Assembly: GCF_000013145.1 (NCBI RefSeq)
Contig: NC_007799.1
Location: 248,001-312,000 of the forward strand
Origin: Ehrlichia chaffeensis str. Arkansas
GTDB lineage: Bacteria; Pseudomonadota; Alphaproteobacteria; Rickettsiales; Anaplasmataceae
Reading direction: 5' to 3'
DNA: 64,000 bases
The notes under the pieces were generated by a model that saw only the letters and a list, made by a program, of their open reading frames with translations, made no database searches and was not told the DNA's origin. Positions 48,853 to 59,803 of this stretch are shown one piece after another; within the stretch, counting starts at the first letter, position 1, and every line of letters starts with the position of its first letter. A program made the position numbers and the translations under genes.

Positions 48853-49140
48853 ATGTTGAAAAAAAATAAGAAAGCAAATTCTAATAATTCGGGAGCGACT
48901 GCTTATTCTCCATTAGCTTATCTCAAAAGACCGTACTTTAAGAGGTCTAAGGCTTGTCCGTTAGAACAATGTCCTAATGAAGATATAGATTATAAAAATA
49001 AAGGTCTGCTATCTAAATTTACCTCAGAATATGGGCGCATATTACCTAGTAGGATTACTTCTGTTTCATCTAGGAAACAAAGGTTATTGTCTACTGCTGT
49101 AAAAAGAGCTCGTTACTTAGCTTTATTGCCTTATTGTTGA
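48853..49140 (+). CDS. rpsR: 30S ribosomal protein S18
   Basis: Binds S6 and 16S rRNA. The conserved C-terminal half is clear: [20 protein letters not shown] (about residues 45-64) and [20 protein letters not shown] (about 65-84), followed by [10 protein letters not shown]. The first 40 residues include a Lys/Asn-rich extension. The length is 95 residues. It sits between rpsF and rplI, the conserved order. Confidence 0.97.
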
Positions 49141-49158
49141 TATTTTTTATAGGTTAAT

Positions 49159-49785
49159 ATGTTATCAGTTATTCTAAAAGAAAGTGTTAGAAATCTTGGT
49201 AAAGCAGGGATGGTTCTTAAAGTTAAGCCAGGGTATGCTAGGTACTTGCTGACACAGAAAAAAGCAGTTAGAGCAACTAAGGAGAATTTAAAAAGCTTAG
49301 AGGAGCAGTACTTATTTATTGAAAAAGAAAATTTAGAAAAGTTAGAGGCAGCTAAGGTTTTAAAAGCATCCTTAGAAGATGAGTTCTTAATTATAACTAG
49401 GCAAGCAGCTGATGATGGGAAACTTTTTGGTTCTGTAACCCCAAAGTGTATATCTAAGTTGTTATCTGATAAGGGGTATAATATACATTACCGTAATATA
49501 TTTTTTTACTCTGTAATTAAATACATTGGTGAATATGTAGTTAATTTAGAATTACATCCTGATTTAGTTCTTCCTATTACACTTTATGTAGTTAAGAATG
49601 ATTTAGGAGCTATGCAAGCACAAAAGTTGCATGCAGAAAAGAAAAGAAAGATAGAAGAAGGGAAAGTTGAAAAAGGAAGTTGTACTGAGGGTGAAAGTTT
49701 AGAACTTGGTAGCGTTGATAATGATATAAATAGCGGTAATGTAGACAGTAATGAGAGTGAGAAACAGGATAGCGTTTCTGAATAA
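49159..49785 (+). CDS. rplI: 50S ribosomal protein L9 with acidic C-terminal extension
   Basis: L9 bridges the L1 stalk region and affects frame maintenance. The N-terminal domain is standard: VILKESVRNLGKAGMVLKVK (about residues 4-23) and PGYARYLLTQKKAV (about 24-37). The long connecting helix and the C-terminal domain (GKLFGSVTPKCISKLLSDKG, about 93-112) follow. The usual protein ends near residue 150; here about 55 more residues follow, Lys-rich then acidic and Ser-rich (EGESLELGSVDNDINSGNVD). The extension is low complexity and may be dispensable. Confidence 0.96.
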   Translation: MLSVILKESVRNLGKAGMVLKVKPGYARYLLTQKKAVRATKENLKSLEEQYLFIEKENLEKLEAAKVLKASLEDEFLIITRQAADDGKLFGSVTPKCISKLLSDKGYNIHYRNIFFYSVIKYIGEYVVNLELHPDLVLPITLYVVKNDLGAMQAQKLHAEKKRKIEEGKVEKGSCTEGESLELGSVDNDINSGNVDSNESEKQDSVSE

Positions 49786-49855
49786 CACTTTAAGTTGTAT
49801 CTAATTGTAATAGCGCTGTTAAGAGTTTTTTATAATTTATTACGGGGTTCTTTCT

Positions 49856-51118
49856 ATGGTTGGGTATATCTTAGATGATGATTTACAGGAAGTTGATGCT
49901 GAGGTTTTTAATTGTATTTCTGGAGAGTTAAATCGACAAAATTCTGGACTACAGTTAATAGCGTCAGAAAATTTTGTGAGTAAGGCAGTATTGCAAGCTC
50001 AGGGTTCTATATTTACAAATAAGTATGCTGAAGGTTATCCAGGAAAAAGATATTATTGTGGATGTCATTTTGCAGATATTGTAGAAAATTTGGCAATAGA
50101 ACGTTTATGTCGATTGTTTGGATGTAAATTTGCAAATGTTCAACCGCATTCTGGTTCACAAGCTAATCAAGGAGTATTTGCTGCATTGTTAAAGCCAGGT
50201 GACACTGTCATTGGTATGTCACTTGATTGTGGTGGTCATTTAACTCATGGTTCTGCTCCTAGTATTTCTGGAAAGTGGTTTAATGCTGTGCAGTATCAAG
50301 TTGATCGTGATACTGGTTTAATAGATATGGATGAAATAGAGAAGTTAGCTGTTGAACATAATCCATCATTAATTATTGCTGGTTCATCTTCTTATCCTCG
50401 TGTAATAGATTTTAAAAGGTTTAGGGAAATAGCTGATAAAGTGGGAGCATATCTTCTAGCTGATATAGCGCATTATGCTGGGTTAATTGCTGCTGGAGAA
50501 TTTCCTTCGCCTGTTGAATATGCTCATGTTATTACGTCTACTACTCACAAGACATTGCGTGGCCCTAGGGGAGCAGTGATAATGACTAATTATGAAGATA
50601 TCCATAAGAAAATTCAATCTTCTATTTTTCCTGGTATGCAGGGTGGTCCGTTAATGCATGTTATTGCTGCTAAAGCTGTAGCATTTGCAGAAGCATTGAA
50701 ACCTGAGTTTAAAGATTATGCGAAACAAATAATAAAAAATTCTAAGGCTTTGGGTGAAGTATTTAAAGAAAGAGGGCTTGATCTTGTGACAGGTGGTACA
50801 GATTCTCATATGGTTGTTCTTGATTTACGTTCAAAAAGTGTTACAGGTAAAGATGCAGTTCTTGCTTTAGAAAAACTAGGAATTATTTGTAATAAAAATG
50901 CTATTCCTTTTGATCCAGAAAAGCCTTTTGTAACTTCTGGTTTACGTTTTGGTAGTGCTGCTGAGACTTCCAGAGGGTTACAAGAATCAGAATTTAGGGA
51001 AATTGGCAGTATGGTTTGTGATGTTATTGATAGTTTAAAAGCTAGTGATAGTGTTAGATTATCTGTTGAAAGAGATATAATAAAAAGAGTTAAGGAATTA
51101 ACTTCTAATTTTATTTAG
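49856..51118 (+). CDS. glyA: Serine hydroxymethyltransferase
   Basis: PLP enzyme interconverting serine and glycine while forming 5,10-methylene-THF, the one-carbon donor needed by ThyX. The PLP lysine is K232 in [12 protein letters not shown]. Other segments are [10 protein letters not shown] (about 36-45), [16 protein letters not shown] (about 55-70) and [11 protein letters not shown] (about 95-105). 420 residues is normal. It follows the rplI gene by 70 bases, possibly with its own promoter, and ends before a clear terminator hairpin. Confidence 0.98.
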   Translation: MVGYILDDDLQEVDAEVFNCISGELNRQNSGLQLIASENFVSKAVLQAQGSIFTNKYAEGYPGKRYYCGCHFADIVENLAIERLCRLFGCKFANVQPHSGSQANQGVFAALLKPGDTVIGMSLDCGGHLTHGSAPSISGKWFNAVQYQVDRDTGLIDMDEIEKLAVEHNPSLIIAGSSSYPRVIDFKRFREIADKVGAYLLADIAHYAGLIAAGEFPSPVEYAHVITSTTHKTLRGPRGAVIMTNYEDIHKKIQSSIFPGMQGGPLMHVIAAKAVAFAEALKPEFKDYAKQIIKNSKALGEVFKERGLDLVTGGTDSHMVVLDLRSKSVTGKDAVLALEKLGIICNKNAIPFDPEKPFVTSGLRFGSAAETSRGLQESEFREIGSMVCDVIDSLKASDSVRLSVERDIIKRVKELTSNFI

Positions 51119-51146
51119 TTAAGTCAATGTAAAATGATATTTAAAA

Positions 51147-51182
51147 ATGTAAATAATTTAGTTTTTATTTACATACTTTTTT
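51147..51182 (+). terminator. Intrinsic terminator of glyA
   Basis: Perfect 9-bp arms ATGTAAATA (51147-51155) and TATTTACAT (51166-51174) with a 10-base loop, then ACTTTTTT. It lies 28 bases beyond the stop. Confidence 0.65.
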
Positions 51183-51264
51183 AAATGTGATTAACATATA
51201 ATTAGCTATATTTTTGATTTGCTAGAAAGGTTCATGTTATATAAGTAACGTTGCTATAAGCTGA

Positions 51265-51606
51265 ATGGTAGGGGGCATGTCGCATTCTTTATGTATATCT
51301 GATTTTCAAAATTTATCTTGTAATCTCTTAAATACTTTAACTGCAATGGTAGATAAAGTAGATGTTGATGGAGTGTTGGAGTGTGAAAATTATGACGGAT
51401 TAGTAAAAATATCCGATAGTAAAGGTAATGTGTATGTTATTAACAAACATGATCCTTCTATGCAAATTTGGATTGCTTCACCTATTAGTGGATCAGTAAG
51501 ATTTAATTATGATAGATGCTCGGGTACGTGGATAAGTAATAAAAATGATGAGTTGTTTGATTTGTTTAAATCTGAAATGAAAGTATTGTTTAATATTGTG
51601 ATATAA
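51265..51606 (+). CDS. cyaY: Frataxin-like iron donor protein CyaY
   Basis: Frataxin-fold protein that regulates or supplies iron in iron-sulphur cluster assembly. The acidic N-terminal helix and the strand pattern are as expected; the later segment PSMQIWIASPISGSVRFNYD (about residues 69-88) followed by GTWISNKNDELFDLF matches the conserved frataxin W-containing core (QIWIASP and GxxF). 113 residues is typical of CyaY. ATG 51265 is used; ATG 51277 is an alternative, with a GGGGG lying too close for a good SD. It ends two bases before the ABC transporter start, suggesting cotranscription. Confidence 0.88.
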   Translation: MVGGMSHSLCISDFQNLSCNLLNTLTAMVDKVDVDGVLECENYDGLVKISDSKGNVYVINKHDPSMQIWIASPISGSVRFNYDRCSGTWISNKNDELFDLFKSEMKVLFNIVI

Positions 51607-51608
51607 AA

Positions 51609-53351
51609 ATGAAAGTGTTATTTCAATTTGTAAGACCTCATTTATTATACTTTATATTTGCGTATTTAGTTGTAGCTGTTTCTTCTATATCAATTTTAGC
51701 ATTTTTTTATGAGTTACGTAATTTAGTAGACTTGTGTATTGCAACTTCTGATGTTGCAGCCATAAATAATGCCTTGTTGTTTTTGTTTAGTATAGTTTTA
51801 ATAGTAGGGTTATCATCCTTTTTGCGGTTATGGCTTACTGGTTATGTGAGTGAGAAAGTTATTCTTGATATTAGAATAAAATTGTATAATAAAATTATAC
51901 ATTTTTCTCCCAGGTTTTTTGAAAATAATAGTATATCAAGTTTAATTACACGATTAATGGCAGATACAGCAACACTGCAAGTTATTTTAAGTACTAGTAT
52001 GTCGACAATACTTAGGAATACAACAACTTTGCTTGGTAGTGTTGTGATGTTAGTACATACCAATGTTAAGTTGACTATGTATACTGTGATAATTACTCCT
52101 ATTATTCTGATAATCTTAGCTTTCTTCGGTAAAAAAGTGAAGGTATTATTACGTAAGGTACGCGTAAATCTGGATAATGTAACTTCTTTTGTTGAGGAAA
52201 CATGTCGTGGAATATATGTTATCCAATCTTTTTCGAGAGAAGATATAACAAAGCAAAAGTTTTCAAATTTGCTTGCTAATACACTAAGTATGACAAATAG
52301 ATATATTGTTTTACGTGCATTACTAGTTACATTAGTTATAACGCTTACAATGCTTTCTATAGGATTTGTCCTATCTTTTGGAATAAGAGAAGTATTGAAT
52401 GGTAATATGACTGTTGGTTCTCTTTTTTCTTTTATATTTTATGCAATAATAGCTGCTAGTTCAATGAATAATATGGGAGATAATTTTAATGATATACAGA
52501 AAGCTGTGAAAATTTCAGAAGATATTTCTAAAATGTTGTTGATGCAGACAGATATTATTGAAGTAAAAGATCCATATAAAATTCAGGAAGTACAAGATAA
52601 AATTTCAATAAACAATGTCACTTTTTATTACCCTAGTAAACCTGATAATCCTGCATTAAAAAATGTATCATTTACTATTGAGAAAGGTCAAGTTGTTGCT
52701 TTGGTTGGACCATCTGGTAGTGGTAAGAGTACAATAGTGAATATATTGTTACGTTTTTATGATGTGAATATAGGTAATATTACTATTGATGGTATGGATA
52801 TAAAGAAATTATCCTTAATGAATTTACGTTCTCTATTTAGCATTATTCCTCAAAGTCATATAATGTTTTCCGGAACAATATGGGATAATATAACTTATGG
52901 GGTAACTAATGCTGAATACGAAGATGTAAGAAATGCAGCAAAAATAGCTTGTATTCTTGATTTTGTAGAAAGTTTACCAGATAAATTTGATTCTTTAGTT
53001 GGAGAAAGGGGGTTGTGTTTATCTGAAGGACAAAAACAAAGAATTGCTATAGCAAGAGCTGTTTTAAAGGATTCAGGTGTCCTTGTATTAGATGAAGCAA
53101 CATCATCTTTGGATTCGAAAAATGAACAACTCATACATGATGCTTTAGATAATTTAAGGAATAATAGAACAATACTTGTTATAGCCCATAGGTTGTCAAC
53201 TATTCTTAAGGCAGATAAGATAATTGTTTTTAATAATGGATGTATTGATGATATAGGTACTCATAAGTCATTAATGCAGAAGCCAAATGGTTTGTATGCG
53301 AAATTAGCAAAATTGCAGTTATCAAATGATAGTTTTTCAGAGGATATTTAA
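51609..53351 (+). CDS. MsbA-type ABC transporter (fused permease and ATPase)
   Basis: A half-size exporter: six membrane helices in residues 1-310, then the nucleotide-binding domain. Walker A GPSGSGKST (about 367-375), signature LSEGQKQRIAIARA (about 472-485), Walker B VLVLDEATSSLD (about 491-502) and the H-loop IAHRLST (about 522-528) are intact. 580 residues fits MsbA/ATM1-like exporters. The adjacent cyaY might hint at an ATM1-like role in iron-sulphur or glutathione-linked transport, but lipid or peptide export is equally possible; Ehrlichia lacks LPS, so lipid A is an unlikely substrate. Confidence 0.9.
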   Translation: MKVLFQFVRPHLLYFIFAYLVVAVSSISILAFFYELRNLVDLCIATSDVAAINNALLFLFSIVLIVGLSSFLRLWLTGYVSEKVILDIRIKLYNKIIHFSPRFFENNSISSLITRLMADTATLQVILSTSMSTILRNTTTLLGSVVMLVHTNVKLTMYTVIITPIILIILAFFGKKVKVLLRKVRVNLDNVTSFVEETCRGIYVIQSFSREDITKQKFSNLLANTLSMTNRYIVLRALLVTLVITLTMLSIGFVLSFGIREVLNGNMTVGSLFSFIFYAIIAASSMNNMGDNFNDIQKAVKISEDISKMLLMQTDIIEVKDPYKIQEVQDKISINNVTFYYPSKPDNPALKNVSFTIEKGQVVALVGPSGSGKSTIVNILLRFYDVNIGNITIDGMDIKKLSLMNLRSLFSIIPQSHIMFSGTIWDNITYGVTNAEYEDVRNAAKIACILDFVESLPDKFDSLVGERGLCLSEGQKQRIAIARAVLKDSGVLVLDEATSSLDSKNEQLIHDALDNLRNNRTILVIAHRLSTILKADKIIVFNNGCIDDIGTHKSLMQKPNGLYAKLAKLQLSNDSFSEDI

Positions 53352-54202
53352 TTAGTAAAGATGACTTCTGTTGGGGGGTGATATTCTAAAACCTTCTGAT
53401 GAATAAGGCTGTTATGGTTTGTAGAAATTATATTTTAATTTACTATGCTTAGACTTATAAAGTTTGTTTTTAGTGGTGTATATGTGCTATTGGTATTGTA
53501 ATCTAGTGGATGCATTTAGAATGAGTAGTATGAAAAAAAGTATATTTTTTCATTAGTTTTCTGTGCTATAAATTTGTAGGAGTTGTTTTTGTTAAAATGG
53601 TAGGAATTGTTTTTACAAAGTTTATATGTAGTTAATTTATAGATATATTTTCAAAATGTTTGTAAAAAAGGAAGCATAGAAGTGAAAGAAATATACTCTA
53701 TTGCTTTACCTGAGGGTAGATATATTTTAATCTTAGGTGTAAGAATGCTTTTGCAAGATAAAAGTTGGATTATTATTGCTGGATAGTATTAGCTTTATTT
53801 TATATATGAAATATAAGGTCTAAAAGTAATAGTATTGTAAACTGGAGTGAAATCTATAGATGTCTGTAAAATATGTATAAGAATTTTTATACGATGAAGG
53901 AACTACTTATTAAGACATTTTTAGCTTCATAGATGATGTTTTTTGGAGAATGTTATCTGTCCATAATTGTTAGGTGTAGTGGCAATAGGTACAGTGCGAC
54001 TAGCAATTTACAATTATTAATTTTCTAGATTTTGTAAAGATTTTAGTCATTTTTTACTAACAAATGTTAATACTGTCTGTAATTAGTTTTTTAATAAGAT
54101 TGCAAGTTATATTGTGAAGTTATTTAACATAGGAATTATATTGACTCATTGTGTTATTGTGGTAGCCTAATTATATTTATTATTTAAGTATTATTTATTG
54201 TA
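53352..54202. other. Long intergenic region, no intact gene
   Basis: 851 bases. A G6 run lies near 53371. A short frame at 53682-53786 (GTG start with GGAAG upstream) would encode 34 residues (MKEIYSIALPEGRYILILGV, then RMLLQDKSWIIIAG), but its reality is doubtful. The sdhA promoter should be near 54141, where a TTGACT hexamer is seen without a well-spaced -10. Confidence 0.5.
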
Positions 54203-55999
54203 ATGTCTGGTTCTGCATATGATATTATAAATCATGAATATGATGTTGTAATAGTAGGAGCTGGAGGAGCAGGTTTAAGAGCAACTTTTGGTATGACTAA
54301 TGTTGGTTTATCAGTTGCATGTATATCTAAAGTTTTTCCTACACGAAGTCATACAGTAGCAGCTCAAGGTGGTATTAGTGCTGCGTTAGGTAATGTTTCT
54401 GAAGATGACTGGAGATGGCATATGTTTGATACGGTCAAAGGTTCAGATTGGCTTGGAGACCAAGATGCTATTGAATATATGTGTAAAAATGCGGCAGAAG
54501 CTGTAATTGAGCTTGAACGTTATGGAGTTCCTTTTTCTCGTACTAGTGATGGTAAAATATATCAGCGTCCTTTTGGTGGTATGACTACAGAGTTTGGTAA
54601 AGGTAAGCCAGCAGTACGTACGTGTGCTGCATCTGATAAAACAGGTCATGCAATACTTCACACATTGTATCAGCAATCTTTAAAGTATAATGCTAAGTTT
54701 TTTGTAGAGTATTTTGCTATTGATTTAATAATGGATGAAGAAGGCCAGTGTAAGGGTGTATTAGCATGGTCTTTGTGTGATGGTACGTTACATAGATTTC
54801 GTGCTCATATTGTTGTTCTTGCTACAGGTGGTTATGGAAGGATATATTTTTCTGCTACTAGTGCACACACTTGTACTGGTGATGGGGGAGGTATGGTATC
54901 CCGTATTAATTTGCCGCTGGAAGATATGGAATTTGTACAATTTCACCCGACTGGAATATATGGTGCTGGATGTTTGATAACAGAAGGTTGCAGAGGGGAA
55001 GGTGGATATTTAATTAATTCTGAGGGAGAAAGATTTATGGAGCGCTATGCTCCAAAAGCTAAAGATTTGGCATCTCGTGATGTTGTTAGTAGAGCAATGA
55101 CTTTAGAGATTAGAGAAGGTCGTGGTGTTGGTCCAAAAAAAGATCATGTATATTTGTCTATATCTCATTTAGGTGCAAAAGTTATCAGTGAAAGATTGCC
55201 AGGTATTCGTGAGACTGCACGTACTTTTGCTGGAGTAGATGTTATAAAGGAGCCAATACCAGTTTTACCAACTGTTCATTACAATATGGGGGGTATCCCT
55301 ACAAATTATCATGGTGAAGTTGTAACTTTAAGCAATAATACAGAGCAGATAATACCTGGGCTTTTTGCTATAGGAGAAGCAGCGTGTGTATCTGTACATG
55401 GTGCTAACCGTTTAGGGTCTAATTCATTGCTTGATTTAGTAGTTTTTGGAAGAGCTGCAGCAATTAGAGCAAAAGAGTTAATCAAACCCGGAATGTTACA
55501 TGCTCCAGTGCAGAAGTCATCAGAAGAGTGGATAATTGATAGGTTTGATGCGTTAAGGTTTTCAAAAGGAAGTTTACGTGTATCAGAAATACGTAGTAAC
55601 ATGCAAAATGTAATGCAAAATCATGCAGCTGTTTTCCGTACAGAAGAAGTGCTTGAAGAAGGCAAGCAAAAGATAAGAAGTGTTGCTGAGTCTCTGTCTG
55701 AAATTGCGGTTAAAGATAGAAGTATGATATGGAATAGTGATTTGGTTGAAGCATTAGAGTTAACTAATATGATGCCGCAAGCAGTCGTAACAATGGAATG
55801 TGCTGCAAATCGTCAAGAAAGTAGAGGGGCTCATGCACGTGAAGATTTCCCTGATCGTGATGATGAGAATTGGATGAAACATAGCTTAGCATGGTATAAT
55901 TCTACAGATTGTTCTGTACATATAAAGTATAAAGATGTTGCTAAAGCAACTTTAACAGATGATGTTCAGTATTTTCCTCCACAAAAAAGAGTATATTAA
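54203..55999 (+). CDS. sdhA: Succinate dehydrogenase flavoprotein subunit
   Basis: Catalytic subunit of complex II; oxidises succinate to fumarate. FAD-binding Rossmann motif [11 protein letters not shown] (about 17-27); covalent FAD histidine H50 in [18 protein letters not shown]; substrate-site segments [25 protein letters not shown] (about residues 248-272, with the conserved His-Pro-Thr-Gly) and [20 protein letters not shown] (about 401-420). 598 residues is normal. It precedes sdhB by 44 bases (to the SdhB ATG), so the two form an operon. The membrane-anchor genes sdhC and sdhD are not adjacent. Confidence 0.98.
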   Translation: MSGSAYDIINHEYDVVIVGAGGAGLRATFGMTNVGLSVACISKVFPTRSHTVAAQGGISAALGNVSEDDWRWHMFDTVKGSDWLGDQDAIEYMCKNAAEAVIELERYGVPFSRTSDGKIYQRPFGGMTTEFGKGKPAVRTCAASDKTGHAILHTLYQQSLKYNAKFFVEYFAIDLIMDEEGQCKGVLAWSLCDGTLHRFRAHIVVLATGGYGRIYFSATSAHTCTGDGGGMVSRINLPLEDMEFVQFHPTGIYGAGCLITEGCRGEGGYLINSEGERFMERYAPKAKDLASRDVVSRAMTLEIREGRGVGPKKDHVYLSISHLGAKVISERLPGIRETARTFAGVDVIKEPIPVLPTVHYNMGGIPTNYHGEVVTLSNNTEQIIPGLFAIGEAACVSVHGANRLGSNSLLDLVVFGRAAAIRAKELIKPGMLHAPVQKSSEEWIIDRFDALRFSKGSLRVSEIRSNMQNVMQNHAAVFRTEEVLEEGKQKIRSVAESLSEIAVKDRSMIWNSDLVEALELTNMMPQAVVTMECAANRQESRGAHAREDFPDRDDENWMKHSLAWYNSTDCSVHIKYKDVAKATLTDDVQYFPPQKRVY

Positions 56000-56043
56000 T
56001 ACTATCTATATAGTTATATGGTGGTTATTTAAAAGGTTTGACT

Positions 56044-56820
56044 ATGGTTCAATTTTTTTTACCTAAGAATTCTAAAGTTAATAAGAACGGTAAGGTTCAT
56101 CATGCTCGTAAAGGGGCAAAAAATGTAAAATGTTTTAAAATATATAGATGGTCTCCAGATGATGATGAAAATCCAAGGATTGATACATTCTTTATAGATC
56201 TTGATGAATGTGGACAAATGGTGCTTGATGCTTTAATAAAGATCAAAAATGAAGTTGATTCTACATTAACATTCAGAAGATCATGTAGAGAAGGTATATG
56301 TGGTTCATGTGCGATGAACATTGATGGTACTAACACTTTAGCTTGTACAAAAGCAATATCAGATATTAAATCAGATGTAAATATTTATCCTTTACCACAT
56401 ATGCATGTGATAAAAGATTTAGTACCTGATTTAAGTAATTTTTATAAACAATATGAATCAGTTACTCCGTGGATACAAGCTGAAGAACCTAATCATAATA
56501 AAGAAAGGTTACAAACAATAGAAGATAGAAGCAAGTTAGATGGAATATATGACTGTATATTGTGTGCATGTTGTAGTACTAGTTGTCCTAGTTATTGGTG
56601 GAATTCAGATAAATATTTAGGGCCAGCAGCTTTATTGCAAGCTTATAGATGGCTTATTGATAGTAGGGATGAAGCATCAGATAGTAGGTTAGATGTACTT
56701 GATGATGCATTTAAATTGTATCGTTGTCATACTATTATGAACTGTACTAAAACTTGTCCTAAAGGGTTAAATCCGGCAAAAGCAATTGCACATATAAAAC
56801 AAATGATGGTAAGAAGATAA
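56044..56820 (+). CDS. sdhB: Succinate dehydrogenase iron-sulphur subunit
   Basis: Passes electrons from SdhA to quinone through three Fe-S clusters. The [2Fe-2S] ligands lie in [17 protein letters not shown] with later TLAC (about 80-102), [4Fe-4S] in [12 protein letters not shown] (about 176-187), and [3Fe-4S] in [17 protein letters not shown] (about 228-244). ATG 56044 is preferred because AAGG is seven bases upstream; TTG at 56038 is the other option. 258 residues is typical. It is co-directional with sdhA. Confidence 0.98.
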   Translation: MVQFFLPKNSKVNKNGKVHHARKGAKNVKCFKIYRWSPDDDENPRIDTFFIDLDECGQMVLDALIKIKNEVDSTLTFRRSCREGICGSCAMNIDGTNTLACTKAISDIKSDVNIYPLPHMHVIKDLVPDLSNFYKQYESVTPWIQAEEPNHNKERLQTIEDRSKLDGIYDCILCACCSTSCPSYWWNSDKYLGPAALLQAYRWLIDSRDEASDSRLDVLDDAFKLYRCHTIMNCTKTCPKGLNPAKAIAHIKQMMVRR

Positions 56821-57207
56821 ATGCCGTTAAAGTTATATTTCAATGGTTAATCAATTCATAGTGAAATAAAGTTATTGGTATATGTGGTTTGCACAATTGT
56901 ATTTTTGACATGTATTGTGAGAAGGGAAAGTGTAAAAGTATATTTGATTCTACATTATGAGTCCATCAATTCACTGTATTAATGGAAATGTTTTTAGGAT
57001 TTACAGTACAGTTGAGAGGAATTTTATTGAGATTGAAATAATTTTTGCTGTTATTCAAGAGATTTTGAGTTAATCTATAGTGTGAAATAGTTTGAAATTT
57101 TGTAGTATGCTTTTTTCCCATGTGAATAGTTAATGAGAATTTTAAAAGCTTGATCTAATGTAGACAATTGCTAGTATTGAGTATGAGTAATTAAAATGTA
57201 GGGAATT
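56821..57207. other. Intergenic region, no gene seen
   Basis: 387 AT-rich bases between sdhB and thyX. A perfect TTGACA occurs at 56905-56910 but no matching -10 at the right distance. Confidence 0.45.
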
Positions 57208-58062
57208 ATGGAATCAGCAGTTACAAAACGTATAGTTGTCCCTGAGTTGGAAGAAATCCTTTATAAGGAATATAAAGTTTTAGACAAAGGATTTGTTAGG
57301 TTGATTGATTATATGGGATCTGATGAATCTATAGTGCAGGCTGCTAGGATATCTTATGGCAGGGGTACTAAGAGTGTCAGTCAAGATGCTGCATTGATTA
57401 ATTATTTGATGCGACATTCACATACTACTCCATTTGAGATGTGTGAAATTAAGTTTCATATTAAGTTACCTATATTTGTTGCAAGGCAGTGGGTACGTCA
57501 TCGTACTGCAAATGTAAATGAATATTCTGCAAGGTATTCTGTGTTAGATCATGAATTCTATATTCCGGAGCATAGTCAAGTGGCAATGCAGTCTGAAGAT
57601 AATGCTCAGGGTAGGGGGAATAATTTATCTGATGAGGATGCAAAGTATGTTGCTGATCTTTTAACACGTGATTCTGATATGGTATATGAAACTTATAATA
57701 AATTTTTGGAGAAAGGTGTTTCTAGAGAGATAGCACGTGTTAACCTTACTTTGAATTATTATACTGAATGGTATTGGAAAATAGATTTACATAATTTATT
57801 ACACTTCTTGAAATTAAGGTCTGAGATGAATGCTCAATATGAAATTAGAGTATATGCAGAAACTATGTTGGATATTGTAAAAAAATGGGTTCCATTAACT
57901 TATGCAGCTTTTGTTGAGTATTGTTTAAAATCGCAAAACTTTTCAAGAAGTGCATTAGATGTTGTAAAGAAGTTAATTGTTGGAGAAAAAGTAGTTCAAG
58001 AAGATACTAATATTGGAAAAAGAGAGTGGAGGGAACTGATGGCTATTTTAAAGCCTGAATGA
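57208..58062 (+). CDS. thyX: Flavin-dependent thymidylate synthase
   Basis: Methylates dUMP to dTMP with methylene-THF and FADH2/NADPH. The ThyX signature [15 protein letters not shown] is at residues 97-111 (RHR at 97-99). [15 protein letters not shown] (about 71-85) is also conserved, as is [10 protein letters not shown] (about 197-206). 284 residues is typical of rickettsial ThyX. AGGGA lies before the ATG. Dcd (33566) and GlyA (49856) supply its substrates. Confidence 0.97.
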   Translation: MESAVTKRIVVPELEEILYKEYKVLDKGFVRLIDYMGSDESIVQAARISYGRGTKSVSQDAALINYLMRHSHTTPFEMCEIKFHIKLPIFVARQWVRHRTANVNEYSARYSVLDHEFYIPEHSQVAMQSEDNAQGRGNNLSDEDAKYVADLLTRDSDMVYETYNKFLEKGVSREIARVNLTLNYYTEWYWKIDLHNLLHFLKLRSEMNAQYEIRVYAETMLDIVKKWVPLTYAAFVEYCLKSQNFSRSALDVVKKLIVGEKVVQEDTNIGKREWRELMAILKPE

Positions 58063-58387
58063 GTTTTTTTGGATTAGTATCAGTAAATTCTTAGTTATTA
58101 TGTAAACGTCTGTTAAGGTTTAATACTTTATAGTTTTCAAGTACTTGAGATTTTTAGTTTATAGGCCTGTATATTAATTTATAGAATATATATGATTAGT
58201 ATTTTTTACTGATCAGGTTTTATATATTTTATAAACTCAGGTATTTTTTCATAAATCATAGTTAGAGGTAAAATATATTTTCAAATGTTGGTTTTAAAGA
58301 TTTAGTTCTATTTAATTATCTACGATAATTTTATATGAGATGTTATATTAGCAATGTGTTTATTAATTAAGGATTCCATTTTAGTGT
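58063..58387. other. Intergenic region, no gene seen
   Basis: 325 AT-rich bases; no gene or confident signal. Confidence 0.45.
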
Positions 58388-59596
58388 ATGAAAATTTTAA
58401 AAAGAAATATTTTAATTCTTATTATTGCCGTTATTGTTTTATCTGATATATCTTCAGATATATATTTACCTGGACTACCGAAAATTAGTGATTTTTTTTC
58501 TGTAGATTATGCTATCGCACAGCTAACAATTAGCTTGAATTTAGCTGGAATATCTATTTCAGGGTTATTATATGGTCCACTGTCTGATTATTATGGACGT
58601 AGACCTATTATGTTGTTAGGTGTGGGAATATTTACATTAGCAAGTGTAGCATGTTGTTTTGCTAGCAATATTACTGTGTTAATTATTATGCGTTTTATTC
58701 AGGGATTTGGTGCAGGTGTAGCTGGAGTTGTTGGCTATGCTATTATCAAAGATATGTACTCTGGAAGTGACTGTGCTAAAAATATTTCTATAGTAAATAT
58801 GGCAGTAGCATTTTCTCCAGTATTGGGACCGATTTTAGGTAGTGCCATTATAGCACATGGTTATCATTGGAATATGCTGTTTATAGCAATATCAATAATG
58901 GCAATAATAGTTCTAATATGTCTATTTGTGTTTTTGAAAGAGACTATTGTTCTTGAGAAAATTAATAGTAATATCTCTTGCTTGTCAATTATGCGGAAGT
59001 ATAAAGAGCTTGTTTTAAATATTCGATTTTGTGGTTTTGCTTTAATTCAAAGTTTTACTATTATGTGGATTTGGTCATGTATAGCTAATTTACCATTTAT
59101 TTTTGTAAAAGATATGGGTGTACCTGTTGGTTATTATGGCTATTTTGTGGCTATTAATGTAGCTGCATATATTGTTGGTGCAATGCTAAATCAAAGATTT
59201 GTTGAGAGATTTGGAATAAATAATATGTTACTTTTAGGATTAATTTTAACTACTTTATCAGATGTAAGTGTCCTAATACTCTATCAAATAGTTGAAATTA
59301 CTCCTTTATTGGCAGAAATTATGTGGCTTCCATCTGGTATGGGTATTGCTTTTATTCTTGGAAATAATATGACTGCTGCGTTTTCTGAAATTAGGGAGCC
59401 AGGTATAGGTTCTGCTTTTATTCTGTTTTTGCAAACAATTTTTGGTGCACTTGGTATTTATATTTTAGGATGTTTTTATGATGGTACTCTGATTCCAGTG
59501 ATACTATTTCCAATAATTTGTTCTACAATTTGCATTGTGATATATATTCTTTTAAGGAAAGATAAAAATAATAAATCTGAATTCATTAGTGCATGA
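58388..59596 (+). CDS. MFS exporter, Bcr/CflA-like
   Basis: A 12-helix major facilitator superfamily protein of 402 residues. The N-terminal DISSDIYLPGLPKISDFF (about residues 20-37) is the Bcr/CflA/drug-H+ antiporter motif D, GPLSDYYGRRPIML (about 63-76) is MFS motif A, and RFIQGFGAGVAGVVGYAIIKD (about 102-122) covers motif B and C. The last helix ends in a Lys-rich tail (RKDKNNKSEF). Family members export drugs, dipeptides or amino acids; substrate here cannot be said. AAGGA lies before the start. Confidence 0.92.
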   Translation: MKILKRNILILIIAVIVLSDISSDIYLPGLPKISDFFSVDYAIAQLTISLNLAGISISGLLYGPLSDYYGRRPIMLLGVGIFTLASVACCFASNITVLIIMRFIQGFGAGVAGVVGYAIIKDMYSGSDCAKNISIVNMAVAFSPVLGPILGSAIIAHGYHWNMLFIAISIMAIIVLICLFVFLKETIVLEKINSNISCLSIMRKYKELVLNIRFCGFALIQSFTIMWIWSCIANLPFIFVKDMGVPVGYYGYFVAINVAAYIVGAMLNQRFVERFGINNMLLLGLILTTLSDVSVLILYQIVEITPLLAEIMWLPSGMGIAFILGNNMTAAFSEIREPGIGSAFILFLQTIFGALGIYILGCFYDGTLIPVILFPIICSTICIVIYILLRKDKNNKSEFISA

Positions 59597-59803
59597 TTAT
59601 TGTACTGTTTAACAATAGGAAGTAAAATTGTGATTCTAAGTGTTTTTTATTTATAAAATAGGAAAAAATGGTAGATTTGTGTGAATATATGTTTAGCTTA
59701 TTTTATGGTTTTAATAGTAAAAAGTAAGGTTGTATACTAATAAATATTTAGTTTTTTTACACTTAAAAAAGGTTTATAAAAGTAATGTTTAATTAGTTTG
59801 TTC

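Noticed and set aside
53682-53786. Small 34-residue frame with a GTG start
   Set aside because: Too short and with only a weak GGAAG upstream; could be a remnant but is not supportable as a gene.
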